Origin: Nocardia altamirensis NBRC 108246
Lineage (GTDB): Bacteria > Actinomycetota > Actinomycetes > Mycobacteriales > Mycobacteriaceae
Direction: 5' to 3'
DNA: 64,000 nucleotides
Assembly: GCF_001612685.1 (NCBI RefSeq)
Contig: NZ_BDAY01000054.1
Coordinates: 1 to 64,000, forward strand
Position numbers and translations under genes: made by a program
The notes under the pieces: generated by a model
What the model was told of the DNA's origin: nothing
The model's database searches: none
Seen by the model: only the letters and a program-made list of their open reading frames with translations
In this document: piece after piece, positions 17,636 through 26,245 of the stretch
Position numbering within the stretch: the first letter of the stretch is position 1
Layout: each line of letters begins with the position of its first letter

Positions 17636-17652
17636 TTAATCGAGTGACCCGA

Positions 17653-17687
17653 ATGTCTCACCGCGCCAAGACGGTGCGGTGAGACAT
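17653..17687. terminator. Bidirectional hairpin terminator
   Basis: ATGTCTCACCGC (17653-17664) pairs perfectly with GCGGTGAGACAT (17676-17687) over an 11-nt loop. It lies between the convergent P450 and M4 protease genes. No U-tract on either side. Confidence 0.75.
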
Positions 17688-17709
17688 CCGGTTTCGGTGT
17701 GTGCGACTG

Positions 17710-19383
17710 CTAGGTGCTCTGGTTCAAGCGCGGCAGCTTGACGGCCTTGATCGCGTTGTCCACCTGGACACAATCGGCGGCCGTTGTGCCAGCGACTCCG
17801 TTGCGGACGTTGGTGTTGCACGCTGTCACCAGGGCGCTGGCCAACGATCCGTAGGTGGAGTTGGCCGTCAGCACCGTCTGGGTGGTCCAGTACAGCGCCG
17901 CGGTCTTCGGCAGGCCGATTGCGGTGACGGCCTGGCCGTTGAGGCTGCCGCCGTCCACCATCAATTGCGCGGCCTTGTTGCCGACCCCACTGTTGGTGTG
18001 CACCAGAACCGACTGGTTACTGCCGGTGTACCAGTTCGGTCCCTTGTAGGTGTCGGGCTGCCGGTGCGCCTTCGGGTTCTGCATATCGCGGATCACGCCG
18101 ACCGAGCTGCAGGCACCGATCTTCCACCGGTTGGCGGGGATGTTGCACGGATTCGAGGTGTTGGTGAGGAACACCAGCTCGCCGAAGATGTCCGACATCG
18201 ACTCGTTGATCGCGCCGGGCTCATTGCGATAGACCAACCCGCTGGTGTGCTGGGTGACGCCGTGGCTGAGCTCGTGGCCGGTGATGTCCTCGGTGGCCAG
18301 GCCGCTGCCGAAGGCCATGTGATCGCCGGTCCAGAACGCGTTGGCGTAGGGGCACTCGTCGGTCGTGCAGAGGCGGACGGTGCCGCGCAGTGCTTTTCCG
18401 TTGCCGTCCCTGGTGTCGGAGCCGATCAGATCGGTCAGGTTCCGCAGCTGGGTGTACTTCGCGTAGAACCCTTCGGTCGTCCCGAAGTAGTCGAAGATGT
18501 TGTCGACGTCGGCAACACCGACCGGGCCTTGGCCTTCTTTCCTGGTGGCGGGGAAGCCGCTGATGCTGCCGCACACGGTCGGGTCGTCGGGACTCTCGAT
18601 GTCGACGCGCGCGCTCTTGGCATCGCAGACAACACGATTGAGGTGCTTGCTGTCGTCCCAGCTGTCGAGCACCTTGCCGGTGTTGGTGGCATCGACGAAC
18701 ACGACCCAGCGACCCGGTTTGTTCTTGTCGCCGTCGCCGTGCACATCGACCTTGAACGCAGGGACCGCCACGCTCTTGGCCTCGGGGACGGAGGCCAGCT
18801 GCGCGTCGTACCAGTACGGCGTGACCCCGGCGATGGTGAATTTGTCGGCCGGGAGTTTGGCCTGACCCGCAAGCTTCGCGATGGCCGTCTTGCCAACGGC
18901 CTCCGGCGGTTTCGTCGACGTGTACTTGCCCCGTGACTGCTGCGAGAGCGATCCGGTCGCGGCGAGCAGCGATCCGTCCGCGGTCAGTGACTGCGCGACC
19001 GTGGCGGCGAAGACCGGGACGGAGTCGATTTCCTGGCGCAGGCGCACCGTTGTTCCGTTGCCGACCGCGAAAGTGCTGTCGACGACCAGGTCACCGACTT
19101 TGTTGTTGTTGAACGACTTTGCGACGCCGGCCGCGTGTGCCTGGGCAGCCTTCGGTGCTTCGGCGGGTGTGCCTGCGGGCGCGGGAATCGGCGCCTTGGG
19201 GACCACCTGTCGCACGGTGCCTTGGGGATCTTTTGTCACCTCTTTCGGCACGGCGGACAGATCGGATCCCGGCGCCGCAGGCGGCTGCGCGAAAGCGCCG
19301 GGACTTGCCGCGAAAACCATTGTGCTGATCGCGAAGACCGCGAGGGCGGAGCCGTATGCTTTCTGTCTTTTTCTTGGATACAT
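17710..19383 (-). CDS. Secreted thermolysin-like zinc metalloprotease (M4)
   Basis: 557 residues with a signal peptide (basic start, hydrophobic core, AFA-Q cleavage near residue 32). A propeptide with FTP/PepSY-like character spans about 50-270. The catalytic domain shows HELSH (His370, Glu371, His374), third ligand Glu394 in NESMSDIFGE, and the late HTNSGVGNKAAQLM with the transition-state His. All catalytic residues are present. It should be exported as a zymogen and self-process. The gene diverges from the M1 peptidase gene; the 506 bp between them hold direct repeats that could be a regulator site. Confidence 0.93.
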   Translation of the reverse strand: MYPRKRQKAYGSALAVFAISTMVFAASPGAFAQPPAAPGSDLSAVPKEVTKDPQGTVRQVVPKAPIPAPAGTPAEAPKAAQAHAAGVAKSFNNNKVGDLVVDSTFAVGNGTTVRLRQEIDSVPVFAATVAQSLTADGSLLAATGSLSQQSRGKYTSTKPPEAVGKTAIAKLAGQAKLPADKFTIAGVTPYWYDAQLASVPEAKSVAVPAFKVDVHGDGDKNKPGRWVVFVDATNTGKVLDSWDDSKHLNRVVCDAKSARVDIESPDDPTVCGSISGFPATRKEGQGPVGVADVDNIFDYFGTTEGFYAKYTQLRNLTDLIGSDTRDGNGKALRGTVRLCTTDECPYANAFWTGDHMAFGSGLATEDITGHELSHGVTQHTSGLVYRNEPGAINESMSDIFGELVFLTNTSNPCNIPANRWKIGACSSVGVIRDMQNPKAHRQPDTYKGPNWYTGSNQSVLVHTNSGVGNKAAQLMVDGGSLNGQAVTAIGLPKTAALYWTTQTVLTANSTYGSLASALVTACNTNVRNGVAGTTAADCVQVDNAIKAVKLPRLNQST

Positions 19384-19889
19384 GTATTCGATTGGAAGTA
19401 TGTGAGGTCGGCGAGCGAGGCGTATTGGCCTACGCGGTATCAGATGTTCTTGTTTCGTTAACTAACGATGTTGTGCGGCAATAACTTTCGCCAACTGCCT
19501 GGCCTTTTGGGAGAAGATCTCAGGCCGGCGGCCCGTCTATCGAGACAGCGTCGAAAGCCGAGCTCAGGAAGGGAAAACGTACGGGATCAGTAGTCCCGTC
19601 CTACCTTTCGCGCCTGTCCATTAATGCCGCGCCGCGCTGCATATACGGCAATTGTTTACATAATCCAGGAAAACCCTTGATATGCAGGCGATTCCGACTG
19701 TTAACCTTCCGTTTAACTTCTGTTAATCTTATTTCCGTACCGCGAAAGACGCCGATGGGATGATTGCTGCACCGCGCGGTCCGCACCAAGTTACCTTGCT
19801 CTGCTGTTGATTTCAGATTCGATCGGATGAAATTTCTTGGCACCCTCGGGTGTTGTTTCGAAATCTTCAACCAAAAGAGGTTGTCTATC
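19384..19889. other. Divergent intergenic region between two protease genes
   Basis: 506 bp of lower GC between the M4 and M1 protease genes. It holds the 11-bp direct repeats annotated separately and a small dyad, ACGGGA-N7-TCCCGT, at 19581-19599. I see no gene in it. Both proteases probably start from this region. Confidence 0.55.
19700..19732. promoter_or_regulatory. Three 11-bp direct repeats, PHO-box-like
   Basis: GTTAACCTTCC, GTTTAACTTCT and GTTAATCTTAT follow each other with exact 11-bp period. This layout (11-bp units starting G-T-T) resembles the direct-repeat PHO boxes bound by PhoP in Streptomyces. It lies about 160 bp before the M1 peptidase start and about 320 bp before the M4 start. 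The regulator is not proven. Confidence 0.45.
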
Positions 19890-21449
19890 ATGCAATTACA
19901 GAGTTCATTCTGTGTCACGTCGAAATCGCGGCAGCGGCCGATCCGATTGTCCTCCTTCCTGATCGCGCTCGGCCTCGTCGTCGGCGGTACCTCGATCGCC
20001 GTCGCGGCGCCAGGCCAGAGTGCGCCGCCGCCGGATGCGGCGAATGGCGCGGCCGCCGCGGATCCTGGCTCGGACGGGCTCGGTGACCCCTACTACCCGA
20101 AGGACGGCAACGGGGGGTACGACGCGCTGCACTACGACGTCGCCCTCGACTACGACCCGCCGAGTCACCGCCTGACGGGCAAGACCACCATCGCGGCACG
20201 GGCCACCCAGAACCTGTCGTCGTTCAATCTCGACTACGCCGGTCCTGCGGTGAAAGCTGTTGCCGTCAACGGTCAAACAGCCCGCTTCCAGCGCACCGGC
20301 GAACACGAGCTCGTCATCACGCCCTCGGCCGCGCTGACGCAAGGGAAGGCGTTCGCCGTGACCGTCGACTACTCCGGCGTCGCGGCCGACACCAAGGGCA
20401 ACGGCTGGACGTATTCACCGTCCGGTGGCGCCTTCGCCGCGGGTGAACCGCATTCGGCGACAACGTGGTTCCCGCTCAACGACACACCGCTGGACAAGGC
20501 GACCTTGTCCGTGCGTGCCACTGTGCCCAAGGCGTGGGGCGTCGCATCGAACGGGCGACCGGTCTCCGACACGCCCGCGCCCAACGGCAAGCACACCGTT
20601 GCCTGGGAGGCCAAGGACCCGATCATCGGCTACCTGGCGACGATCGCGATCGAGAAGTTCACCAAGCTGAGCCAGAAGCGTGCCGACGGAACACCTTTGG
20701 AGAGCTACTTCGCGCCGAACGCGACCCAGAAGCAGTCGCTCGAGAAGCAGGTCCCCAAGATCCTCGACTTCGCCGAGCAGCTGTACGGCAGGTACCCGTT
20801 CGAATCCGGTGGTGGCATCTACGTCGACACCGACCTCCAGTTCTCGCTGGAGACCCAGACGCGGCCGATCTACGCGCCGTGGGTCGACCTCAACACGGTC
20901 ATCCACGAGAACGCCCATCAGTGGTGGGGTGATTCGGTATCGATCAAGCAGTGGAAGGACATTTGCTTGAACGAGTGCTTCGCCAGCTACACCGCCGACC
21001 TCGTGTGGCCGGAGCGGATCGGCAAGCAGGACCCCGACAAGATCTACCTCAAGGCGCTCAGTACCGCTGACCAGCGCGGCATTTGGGCAACACCGCTCTA
21101 CGATCCCGGGGTAGGCAAGGAGTTCACCACGGTGTACTCGCGCGGCCCGCTGTTCCTGCACGCGTTGCGCCGCACCGTCGGCGACGCCGTATTCTTCGCC
21201 GCTGTCCGCGATTTCGCGCAGAGCCACAAGAACGGCAACGCGTCCATCCCCGAGTTCCGCCAGTTCGTCCAGTCGCGTACCAGCAAGAAGCTGGACGGGT
21301 TCTTCGACGCCTGGCTCAACGGAAAGAAGCGCCCCGCCGACGAATACCTGTACCCGGGTGGCATCGGTGACCCCAAGGACCGCGGCCTCGAGGCGCCCCA
21401 GTCCGAGGAATGGGCGAATTGGCCCTTCGGACAAGGGGGCCGTCGATAA
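19890..21449 (+). CDS. Secreted M1 family metallopeptidase
   Basis: 519 residues from ATG 19890 (AAAAGAGG 10 nt upstream). A long signal peptide ends near AVA-AP at residue 40. The N-terminal beta domain (about 75-255) is followed by the catalytic domain with HENAH (His339, Glu340, His343) and third zinc ligand Glu362 in NECFASY. The GxMEN exopeptidase motif of classic aminopeptidases N is not present; the equivalent strand reads SLETQTRPIY, as in many secreted actinobacterial relatives. A Tyr in FTTVYSRGPLF fits the transition-state tyrosine. Likely an extracellular aminopeptidase. A hairpin terminator follows. Confidence 0.9.
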   Translation: MQLQSSFCVTSKSRQRPIRLSSFLIALGLVVGGTSIAVAAPGQSAPPPDAANGAAAADPGSDGLGDPYYPKDGNGGYDALHYDVALDYDPPSHRLTGKTTIAARATQNLSSFNLDYAGPAVKAVAVNGQTARFQRTGEHELVITPSAALTQGKAFAVTVDYSGVAADTKGNGWTYSPSGGAFAAGEPHSATTWFPLNDTPLDKATLSVRATVPKAWGVASNGRPVSDTPAPNGKHTVAWEAKDPIIGYLATIAIEKFTKLSQKRADGTPLESYFAPNATQKQSLEKQVPKILDFAEQLYGRYPFESGGGIYVDTDLQFSLETQTRPIYAPWVDLNTVIHENAHQWWGDSVSIKQWKDICLNECFASYTADLVWPERIGKQDPDKIYLKALSTADQRGIWATPLYDPGVGKEFTTVYSRGPLFLHALRRTVGDAVFFAAVRDFAQSHKNGNASIPEFRQFVQSRTSKKLDGFFDAWLNGKKRPADEYLYPGGIGDPKDRGLEAPQSEEWANWPFGQGGRR

Positions 21450-21489
21450 CCCTGCGCTACGCGGAGGCGACCGGATAGCGCAGTAAGGA

Positions 21490-21531
21490 CCCGTTGGTCC
21501 AGCTTGCTTCACCGCAGGCTGGGCCAACGGG
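21490..21531 (+). terminator. Hairpin terminator after the M1 peptidase
   Basis: CCCGTTGGTCCAGC (21490-21503) pairs with GCTGGGCCAACGGG (21518-21531) with one wobble pair and a 14-nt loop, followed by CTCGTTT. It sits 40 bp after the M1 stop. Confidence 0.75.
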
Positions 21532-21653
21532 CTCGTTTGGGCCCGTGAAATGCTGCTGAAAGCCTGGTGAGACGGCCATCTCGGAGAGTTGTGTGCAGGC
21601 CGGGGACTCAGCCCCCGGCGTGCTCGAACCCGAGTGAGTAAGAGGAGCTCGAC

Positions 21654-23234
21654 ATGGCCGTCGCGGACGCCGAGGTGGATGTTGTGATCGTCGGTGGTGG
21701 GCCGGTCGGGCTCACCGCGCGGGCACTGCTGGAACGGTGGGGTGTGCGGGTGCTGCTGGTGGAGAAGCGGCGCGAGTTGTCGCCGTTCCCGCGGTCTCGG
21801 CTGGTGAATGTGCGGTCGATGGAGATCTTTCGCCAACTCGGGGTGGCGGACACGATCACGGCAGGCGCGTTCCCGCCGGAATATGGCCGTATTCGGTTCC
21901 GCGACACCTTCATTGCCAGCGACTTCGCCAGCGCGGGGATGGTCGGGATCAACGCGCCGATACCGGAGAGCCCGGTGATCGGCGTGGTCACCTCGCAGGA
22001 TCGGCTGGAACCCGTGCTGCTCAATGCGGGGTCGGCGCCGGTGCGGTTCGGCGTCGAGCTCTGCGAGGTGCGTGAGGAGGGCGAGCAGGTCGTCGGCGTG
22101 CTCGTCGACCACGCGAGCGGTGCGCGGACCCGCGTTCGGGCCCGCTATCTGCTCGCGGCCGATGGCGCGAATTCCACTGTCCGGCAACAGCTCGGCATCG
22201 GCGCCACCGGGCCGGGGGCGCTGGGGAACACCACCACCGTCGTGTTCGACGCCGACCTGCGCCGCTGGTCCGCCGACCAGCCTGCCGGGGTCTACTTCAC
22301 CGCCTACGGCACCGTGATTCCGCTCTACCCCGAGGGCGGGTGGGCCTGGTTCGGGCCAACGCCCGAGGATTCCGCACAGACCGATTGGCGCACCGTCGTT
22401 CAGCGTGCCCTCGGCGGCGACGTTCCCGTCGACGTGCTCCGGGTGCAGCATTGGGTGCTGAACGCGTTCGTCGCCGACCAATTCGTCAACGGCAGGATCG
22501 TGCTGGCGGGCGACGCGGCGCACGGTATGCCGATCGCCGGTGGTCTCGGCATGAACGCGGGCATCGGGGATGTGCACAACCTGTGCTGGAAACTGGCGGG
22601 CGTGTGCCAAGGATGGGCCGCGCCAAGCCTTTTGGCGAGTTACGCGACGGAACGGCACCCCGTCGCGCACCGAACGCTCGGCCAAGCGGTGGCCAATACC
22701 CAACTCATGATCCAGGTGCAGCACAAGCGCCGCGAGCAGCTACAAACCGGCTCGGCGCAGTCCCAGGTCGAACTGCCTTGGACCGAGGCGTATTTCGCCC
22801 AACTCGGTCTGGTGCTCGGCGTCGCGTACGACACCGACGACGTGGCTGCAATGCCCAGCGATTCAACGAAGGGCAGTCCAGCGTCGGCGGGGCCTGAATT
22901 GCCGGACACCGGAACGGATTACCGCCCCACCCCGCAGCCAGGCCACCGCATGCCACACCAGTGGCTCACCGCCGGACACTCCACTCTCGACGCTCTCGGC
23001 GAATGGTTCACCCTCCTCACCCCGGATCCGGCCTCGTGGCGGCAACCGAGCACCGCCTCCTGGCCGCTGCATGTCGAGACCCTGCCCCGCGAGTGCCTCG
23101 ACTCCTACGATCTCGGCCCGCACGGAGCGCTGCTCGTCCGCCCCGACGGTCACATCGCCGCGCACTGGAAGGATCACGCGCCCGGCGCTGCCGCGCTCCA
23201 CGATGCGCTGGTCGCCGCGACCCGGCGCGGGTAA
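21654..23234 (+). CDS. FAD-dependent monooxygenase (PheA/TfdB type)
   Basis: 526 residues. FAD-binding GGGPVGL is in VVIVGGGPVGLTARALL near residue 10; a DG-type motif appears in AADGANSTVRQQLG; and the second FAD motif GDAAHGMPIAGGLGMNAGIGDVHNL is complete. The C-terminal thioredoxin-like part (from about 400) ends in LVRPDGHIAAHWKD, the usual tail of aromatic hydroxylases that act on phenols or polyketides. Substrate unknown; some relatives inactivate rifamycins. It stands alone with an AGGAG ribosome site. Confidence 0.9.
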   Translation: MAVADAEVDVVIVGGGPVGLTARALLERWGVRVLLVEKRRELSPFPRSRLVNVRSMEIFRQLGVADTITAGAFPPEYGRIRFRDTFIASDFASAGMVGINAPIPESPVIGVVTSQDRLEPVLLNAGSAPVRFGVELCEVREEGEQVVGVLVDHASGARTRVRARYLLAADGANSTVRQQLGIGATGPGALGNTTTVVFDADLRRWSADQPAGVYFTAYGTVIPLYPEGGWAWFGPTPEDSAQTDWRTVVQRALGGDVPVDVLRVQHWVLNAFVADQFVNGRIVLAGDAAHGMPIAGGLGMNAGIGDVHNLCWKLAGVCQGWAAPSLLASYATERHPVAHRTLGQAVANTQLMIQVQHKRREQLQTGSAQSQVELPWTEAYFAQLGLVLGVAYDTDDVAAMPSDSTKGSPASAGPELPDTGTDYRPTPQPGHRMPHQWLTAGHSTLDALGEWFTLLTPDPASWRQPSTASWPLHVETLPRECLDSYDLGPHGALLVRPDGHIAAHWKDHAPGAAALHDALVAATRRG

Positions 23235-23471
23235 TCGGCATGTGGCGAAAGCGCGGGCGGCGGTTTAGCAGGTGGTCGCCGAAAATGCGCTTATGCCTCA
23301 GACTTGCCCGTCACAGCAATCTGCTGAATTAAGTACAAATTGCTGCTCATGACTCGCGCTGTTCGAATATCAATTACTGAGCAATTGTCCAGTAACATAA
23401 TTGATCGGTACCGGATAAATCTGGCACAACGCCCAGTCAGGGCGCTGCTGCCGAAAATCTTGGAGTAACCG

Positions 23472-24533
23472 ATGCGAATCATGCGCACGCGAACCTATTC
23501 GACGGCGTTACTCGCCGTCTGCACAGTTGCCGCCACCGTGGTCGCCCTGGCGGCCCCGTCGAACGCGGCTCCCAATGACCCGTTGTTCGGTAAGCAGTGG
23601 GGCCTCACTCAGATCAATGCCCCGCAGGCATGGTCGTCGAGCACCGGCGCAGGCGTCGTGATCGCGGTGGTCGACAGCGGCGTCGACCTGCATCACCCCG
23701 ACCTGCAGGGCAAGCTCGTCCCCGGCGCCACCTTCGTCAATTGTCCCCAGGGCCAGCGCCCATGCGGCGACGGCGACTGGAAGGGCACCGACGGCATCGG
23801 CGACGCCGCCGACGTGCACGGGACGCACGTCGCGGGGATCGCGGCCGCGGCGACCAACAACGGGATCGGCATCGCCGGGGTCGCCCCCGACGCGAAGATC
23901 ATGCCGGTGAAGGTGCTGGAGACAATCGGCTTCTACGAGGACATGGCCGACGGTGTCCGGTGGGCCACCGACCACGGCGCCGACGTCATCAACATGAGCT
24001 TCGCCGGTCTGCCTCATGAGCAGCTGCTCGCGCTGCTCGGGCTCGAAACGCGCCTCTCGGACGCGATCGGGTACGCGCTCGGCCATGGCGTCGCGGTGAT
24101 CGCCGCAGCGGGCAACACTGCGACTCCGCTGTGCCGGGATCCGGCATTCACCCGCGACGTGATCTGCGTGGTCGCCACCGACCGGAACCAGCTGAAGACC
24201 TGGTACTCCGAACTCGGCCTCAAGCCCGACCTGAAGGTGGTCGCGGCTCCTGGCGGCGCCGGACTGATCAACTGCGACGACGACGTGTTGTCCTTGGTCC
24301 CGACGGGTGCGGGCTCCTGCGGCCAGCAGGATTACGGCACGCTCTCGGGCTCATCGATGTCGAGCCCGCACGTCGCCGGAGTCGCGGCACTACTGGCTGC
24401 TCAGGGGCGGAACCGGGCAAGCATCTACAACGCGATCCTTTCGACCGCTCGGACGCCACTGCTCGGCCGTGGGTTCTACACCCCGCTTTACGGCCGCGGC
24501 ATTGTCGACGCCGCGGCTGCCGTCGCCTCCTAG
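23472..24533 (+). CDS. Secreted subtilisin-like serine protease (S8)
   Basis: 353 residues with a signal peptide (basic MRIMRTR start, hydrophobic core, cleavage near NA-A at residue 32). The catalytic triad is visible as Asp68 (VVDSGVD), His116 (VHGTHVAG) and Ser295 (SGSSMSSPHVAG), with the oxyanion Asn in AAAGNT. There is no long propeptide: the mature domain begins almost directly after the signal. Four cysteines (NCPQGQRPC; LCRD...ICVV) may form disulfides. TTGGAGTAACC just before the ATG is the ribosome site. Should be exported and active. Confidence 0.93.
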   Translation: MRIMRTRTYSTALLAVCTVAATVVALAAPSNAAPNDPLFGKQWGLTQINAPQAWSSSTGAGVVIAVVDSGVDLHHPDLQGKLVPGATFVNCPQGQRPCGDGDWKGTDGIGDAADVHGTHVAGIAAAATNNGIGIAGVAPDAKIMPVKVLETIGFYEDMADGVRWATDHGADVINMSFAGLPHEQLLALLGLETRLSDAIGYALGHGVAVIAAAGNTATPLCRDPAFTRDVICVVATDRNQLKTWYSELGLKPDLKVVAAPGGAGLINCDDDVLSLVPTGAGSCGQQDYGTLSGSSMSSPHVAGVAALLAAQGRNRASIYNAILSTARTPLLGRGFYTPLYGRGIVDAAAAVAS

Positions 24534-24711
24534 CGGACGGTGAATTCGGCGGGGGCGCGGGCTGATGCGGTCGGTTGGTCGTGGTGCTGATGCTGATCCA
24601 CCCACGACCGGTGGCGATGTTCGCCTTACCGGATGCTTCCGGATTGAGCGGGAGCGGGAAGCCTAGCCCGTCCCCTTGCGCCCGGCATGACCGAAACAAG
24701 TGTCTGCCGAC

Positions 24712-25119
24712 CTAGTCCCATGGGTAGAAATGCATCCGCCGCGTGACCGCACCGACGAGAGTGCCTGCGGGGTCACGGAGTTCGGCGACACCTTCGCTTC
24801 GCGCATCGTGGCCCGCGAAGAACGGCGCGGCGTCGGGGCGGACGTCGATGGGATGCTGGCGCCATCGGTCCTCGCCGTCGCAGGTGACGCTCGTGGTGGT
24901 CGAGCCGGTCGCGGTTGGCCGACCGGTCGCGACCGCTGTGAGCCGGACGGTCAACGTCCAGCCTCGCTGCCCGCGTGGACATTGCACGTCGACATAGGAA
25001 TGCGCAGTACCTTTGGCTACATAGCTGTCGTCGTGCAGCCAGACCGCACCGGTCTGATCCGCCGAAATCGGCGTCGCCGCCAGCAGTACGGCGATGAGTA
25101 GTGCTGCAGCAGAAGGCAT
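24712..25119 (-). CDS. Small secreted protein of unknown function
   Basis: 135 residues starting at ATG 25119, which has AAGGA 8 nt upstream; an in-frame start at 25164 would add a non-hydrophobic leader. The signal peptide (PSAAALLIAVLLAATPISA) is followed by a beta-rich domain of about 110 residues with two cysteines (VQCPRGQ and VTCDGED) that could form one disulfide. It resembles small secreted proteins common in Nocardia with no known role. It ends 180 bp from the S8 protease, convergent. Confidence 0.75.
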   Translation of the reverse strand: MPSAAALLIAVLLAATPISADQTGAVWLHDDSYVAKGTAHSYVDVQCPRGQRGWTLTVRLTAVATGRPTATGSTTTSVTCDGEDRWRQHPIDVRPDAAPFFAGHDARSEGVAELRDPAGTLVGAVTRRMHFYPWD

Positions 25120-25354
25120 CTGACCATCCTTCGGGAGAACGTCAGCGCCGAACGCGCCGTCCATCGAGAGCTGTGCTGCATCGATGCACGCGCGTCGTCA
25201 GCGCGATTGAATCACGAAAAACGTTGTGCATCTTGATATTACAGCCTGGAAGGGACATCTGGATCGGATCGCGCGAACGCCGGATTTCGGGGTGAACGGG
25301 CTATCGCGCTCGGGAACGTCTGGTCGGATAGGCGTCGGAAGTTGTGGATCGAGC

Positions 25355-25385
25355 TTGACCTCGAGCGAAGTTGAGCTTCTAGCGT
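25355..25385 (+). promoter_or_regulatory. MerR/SoxR-type promoter with 19-bp spacer
   Basis: TTGACC (25355-25360) and TAGCGT (25380-25385) are separated by 19 bp. The spacer contains a dyad, CTCGAGC-GA-AGTTGAG, close to the SoxR half-sites CCTCAAG/CTTGAGG. The long spacer with an internal dyad is the hallmark of promoters activated by MerR-family regulators. It lies 26 bp before the start of the NAD(P)H-binding protein gene. Confidence 0.5.
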
Positions 25386-25410
25386 CGTTGGTGACGAGAG
25401 GAGATCGACG

Positions 25411-26220
25411 GTGACAACACTGGTTACCGGTGCGACTGGGAACACCGGGCGACAGGTGGTGGCGGAGTTGGTGCGCAGGGGAGAGCGCGTACGAGCGCTG
25501 ACCCGTGATCCCGCGGCGGCCGCCGCGTTGTTCGCGCCGGAAGTGGAGTTGGTGGCCGGCACGCACAGTGCTCCGGAGACGCTGGGGGCTGCGCTCGACG
25601 GTGTCGGCCGGTTGCACATCACCGCTACCGCCGGACTCGCCGAGGTCGGTGCGGAGCTGGTGCGGCAGGCGGTGGCCGCGGGCGTCGGGCGCATCACCAT
25701 GGTGTGGAGCGGTGGGATCGGGCCGACCGAGCAGGCGGTGGCGGATTCCGGCGTGGAATGGACGCGGCTCGAGCCGCAGGAGTTCATGTCGAATACGTTG
25801 ACCTGGACGGAATCCGTCCAGGCTGAGGGCGTGGTGCGGGAGCCGTACGACTTCCCCAGCGCGCTTGTGCACGAGCACGACATCGGCGCCGTTGCGGCCG
25901 TCGCGCTGCTCGATGACGGTCACGCGGGACGCGCGTACAACCTCACCGGCCCGGAATCGTTGACTACGAGCGAACGGCTCGCGATCCTGTCCCGTGCGGT
26001 CGGACGCGATATCGCCTTGGTTCCGATCTCGCACGAGCAGGCGGTCGAGCGCCTGATGGCCACCGGTGTGTCGCGCGCCGATGCCGACTACGTGATCGGC
26101 TGGTATGCCGCGCCCGATGCGGCGGCAACGACCGTGGTCGACACCGTCGAACGGATAACCGGCCGTCCGGCAAGGACTTTCGCGCAGTGGGTCGAGGAGC
26201 ACGCCGAGCGATTCAGGTAG
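25411..26220 (+). CDS. NAD(P)-binding NmrA-like oxidoreductase/epimerase
   Basis: 269-residue Rossmann protein. The dinucleotide site is GATGNTGRQVVAEL at residues 7-20, with VRALTRDP setting the adenosine-phosphate pocket. The atypical SDR/NmrA group lacks the YxxxK catalytic pair, and I see none. Likely role: NAD(P)H-dependent reductase or redox sensor. GAGAGGAGATCGACG before GTG 25411 is a clear ribosome site. The SoxR-like promoter suggests induction by redox-active compounds, which would fit such a reductase. Confidence 0.85.
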   Translation: MTTLVTGATGNTGRQVVAELVRRGERVRALTRDPAAAAALFAPEVELVAGTHSAPETLGAALDGVGRLHITATAGLAEVGAELVRQAVAAGVGRITMVWSGGIGPTEQAVADSGVEWTRLEPQEFMSNTLTWTESVQAEGVVREPYDFPSALVHEHDIGAVAAVALLDDGHAGRAYNLTGPESLTTSERLAILSRAVGRDIALVPISHEQAVERLMATGVSRADADYVIGWYAAPDAAATTVVDTVERITGRPARTFAQWVEEHAERFR

Positions 26221-26245
26221 ACCGGGAGTAGTCGCCTGAGGGCCG

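Noticed and set aside
17701..18936. 411-codon plus-strand frame opposite the M4 protease
   Set aside because: Shadow frame; the protease on the other strand has a signal peptide and all catalytic residues.
20415..22724. Long minus-strand reading frame (about 769 codons)
   Set aside because: It runs antisense to the M1 peptidase and monooxygenase genes, which have clear motifs; its composition is Arg/Asp/Gly-rich as expected for a GC-rich shadow.
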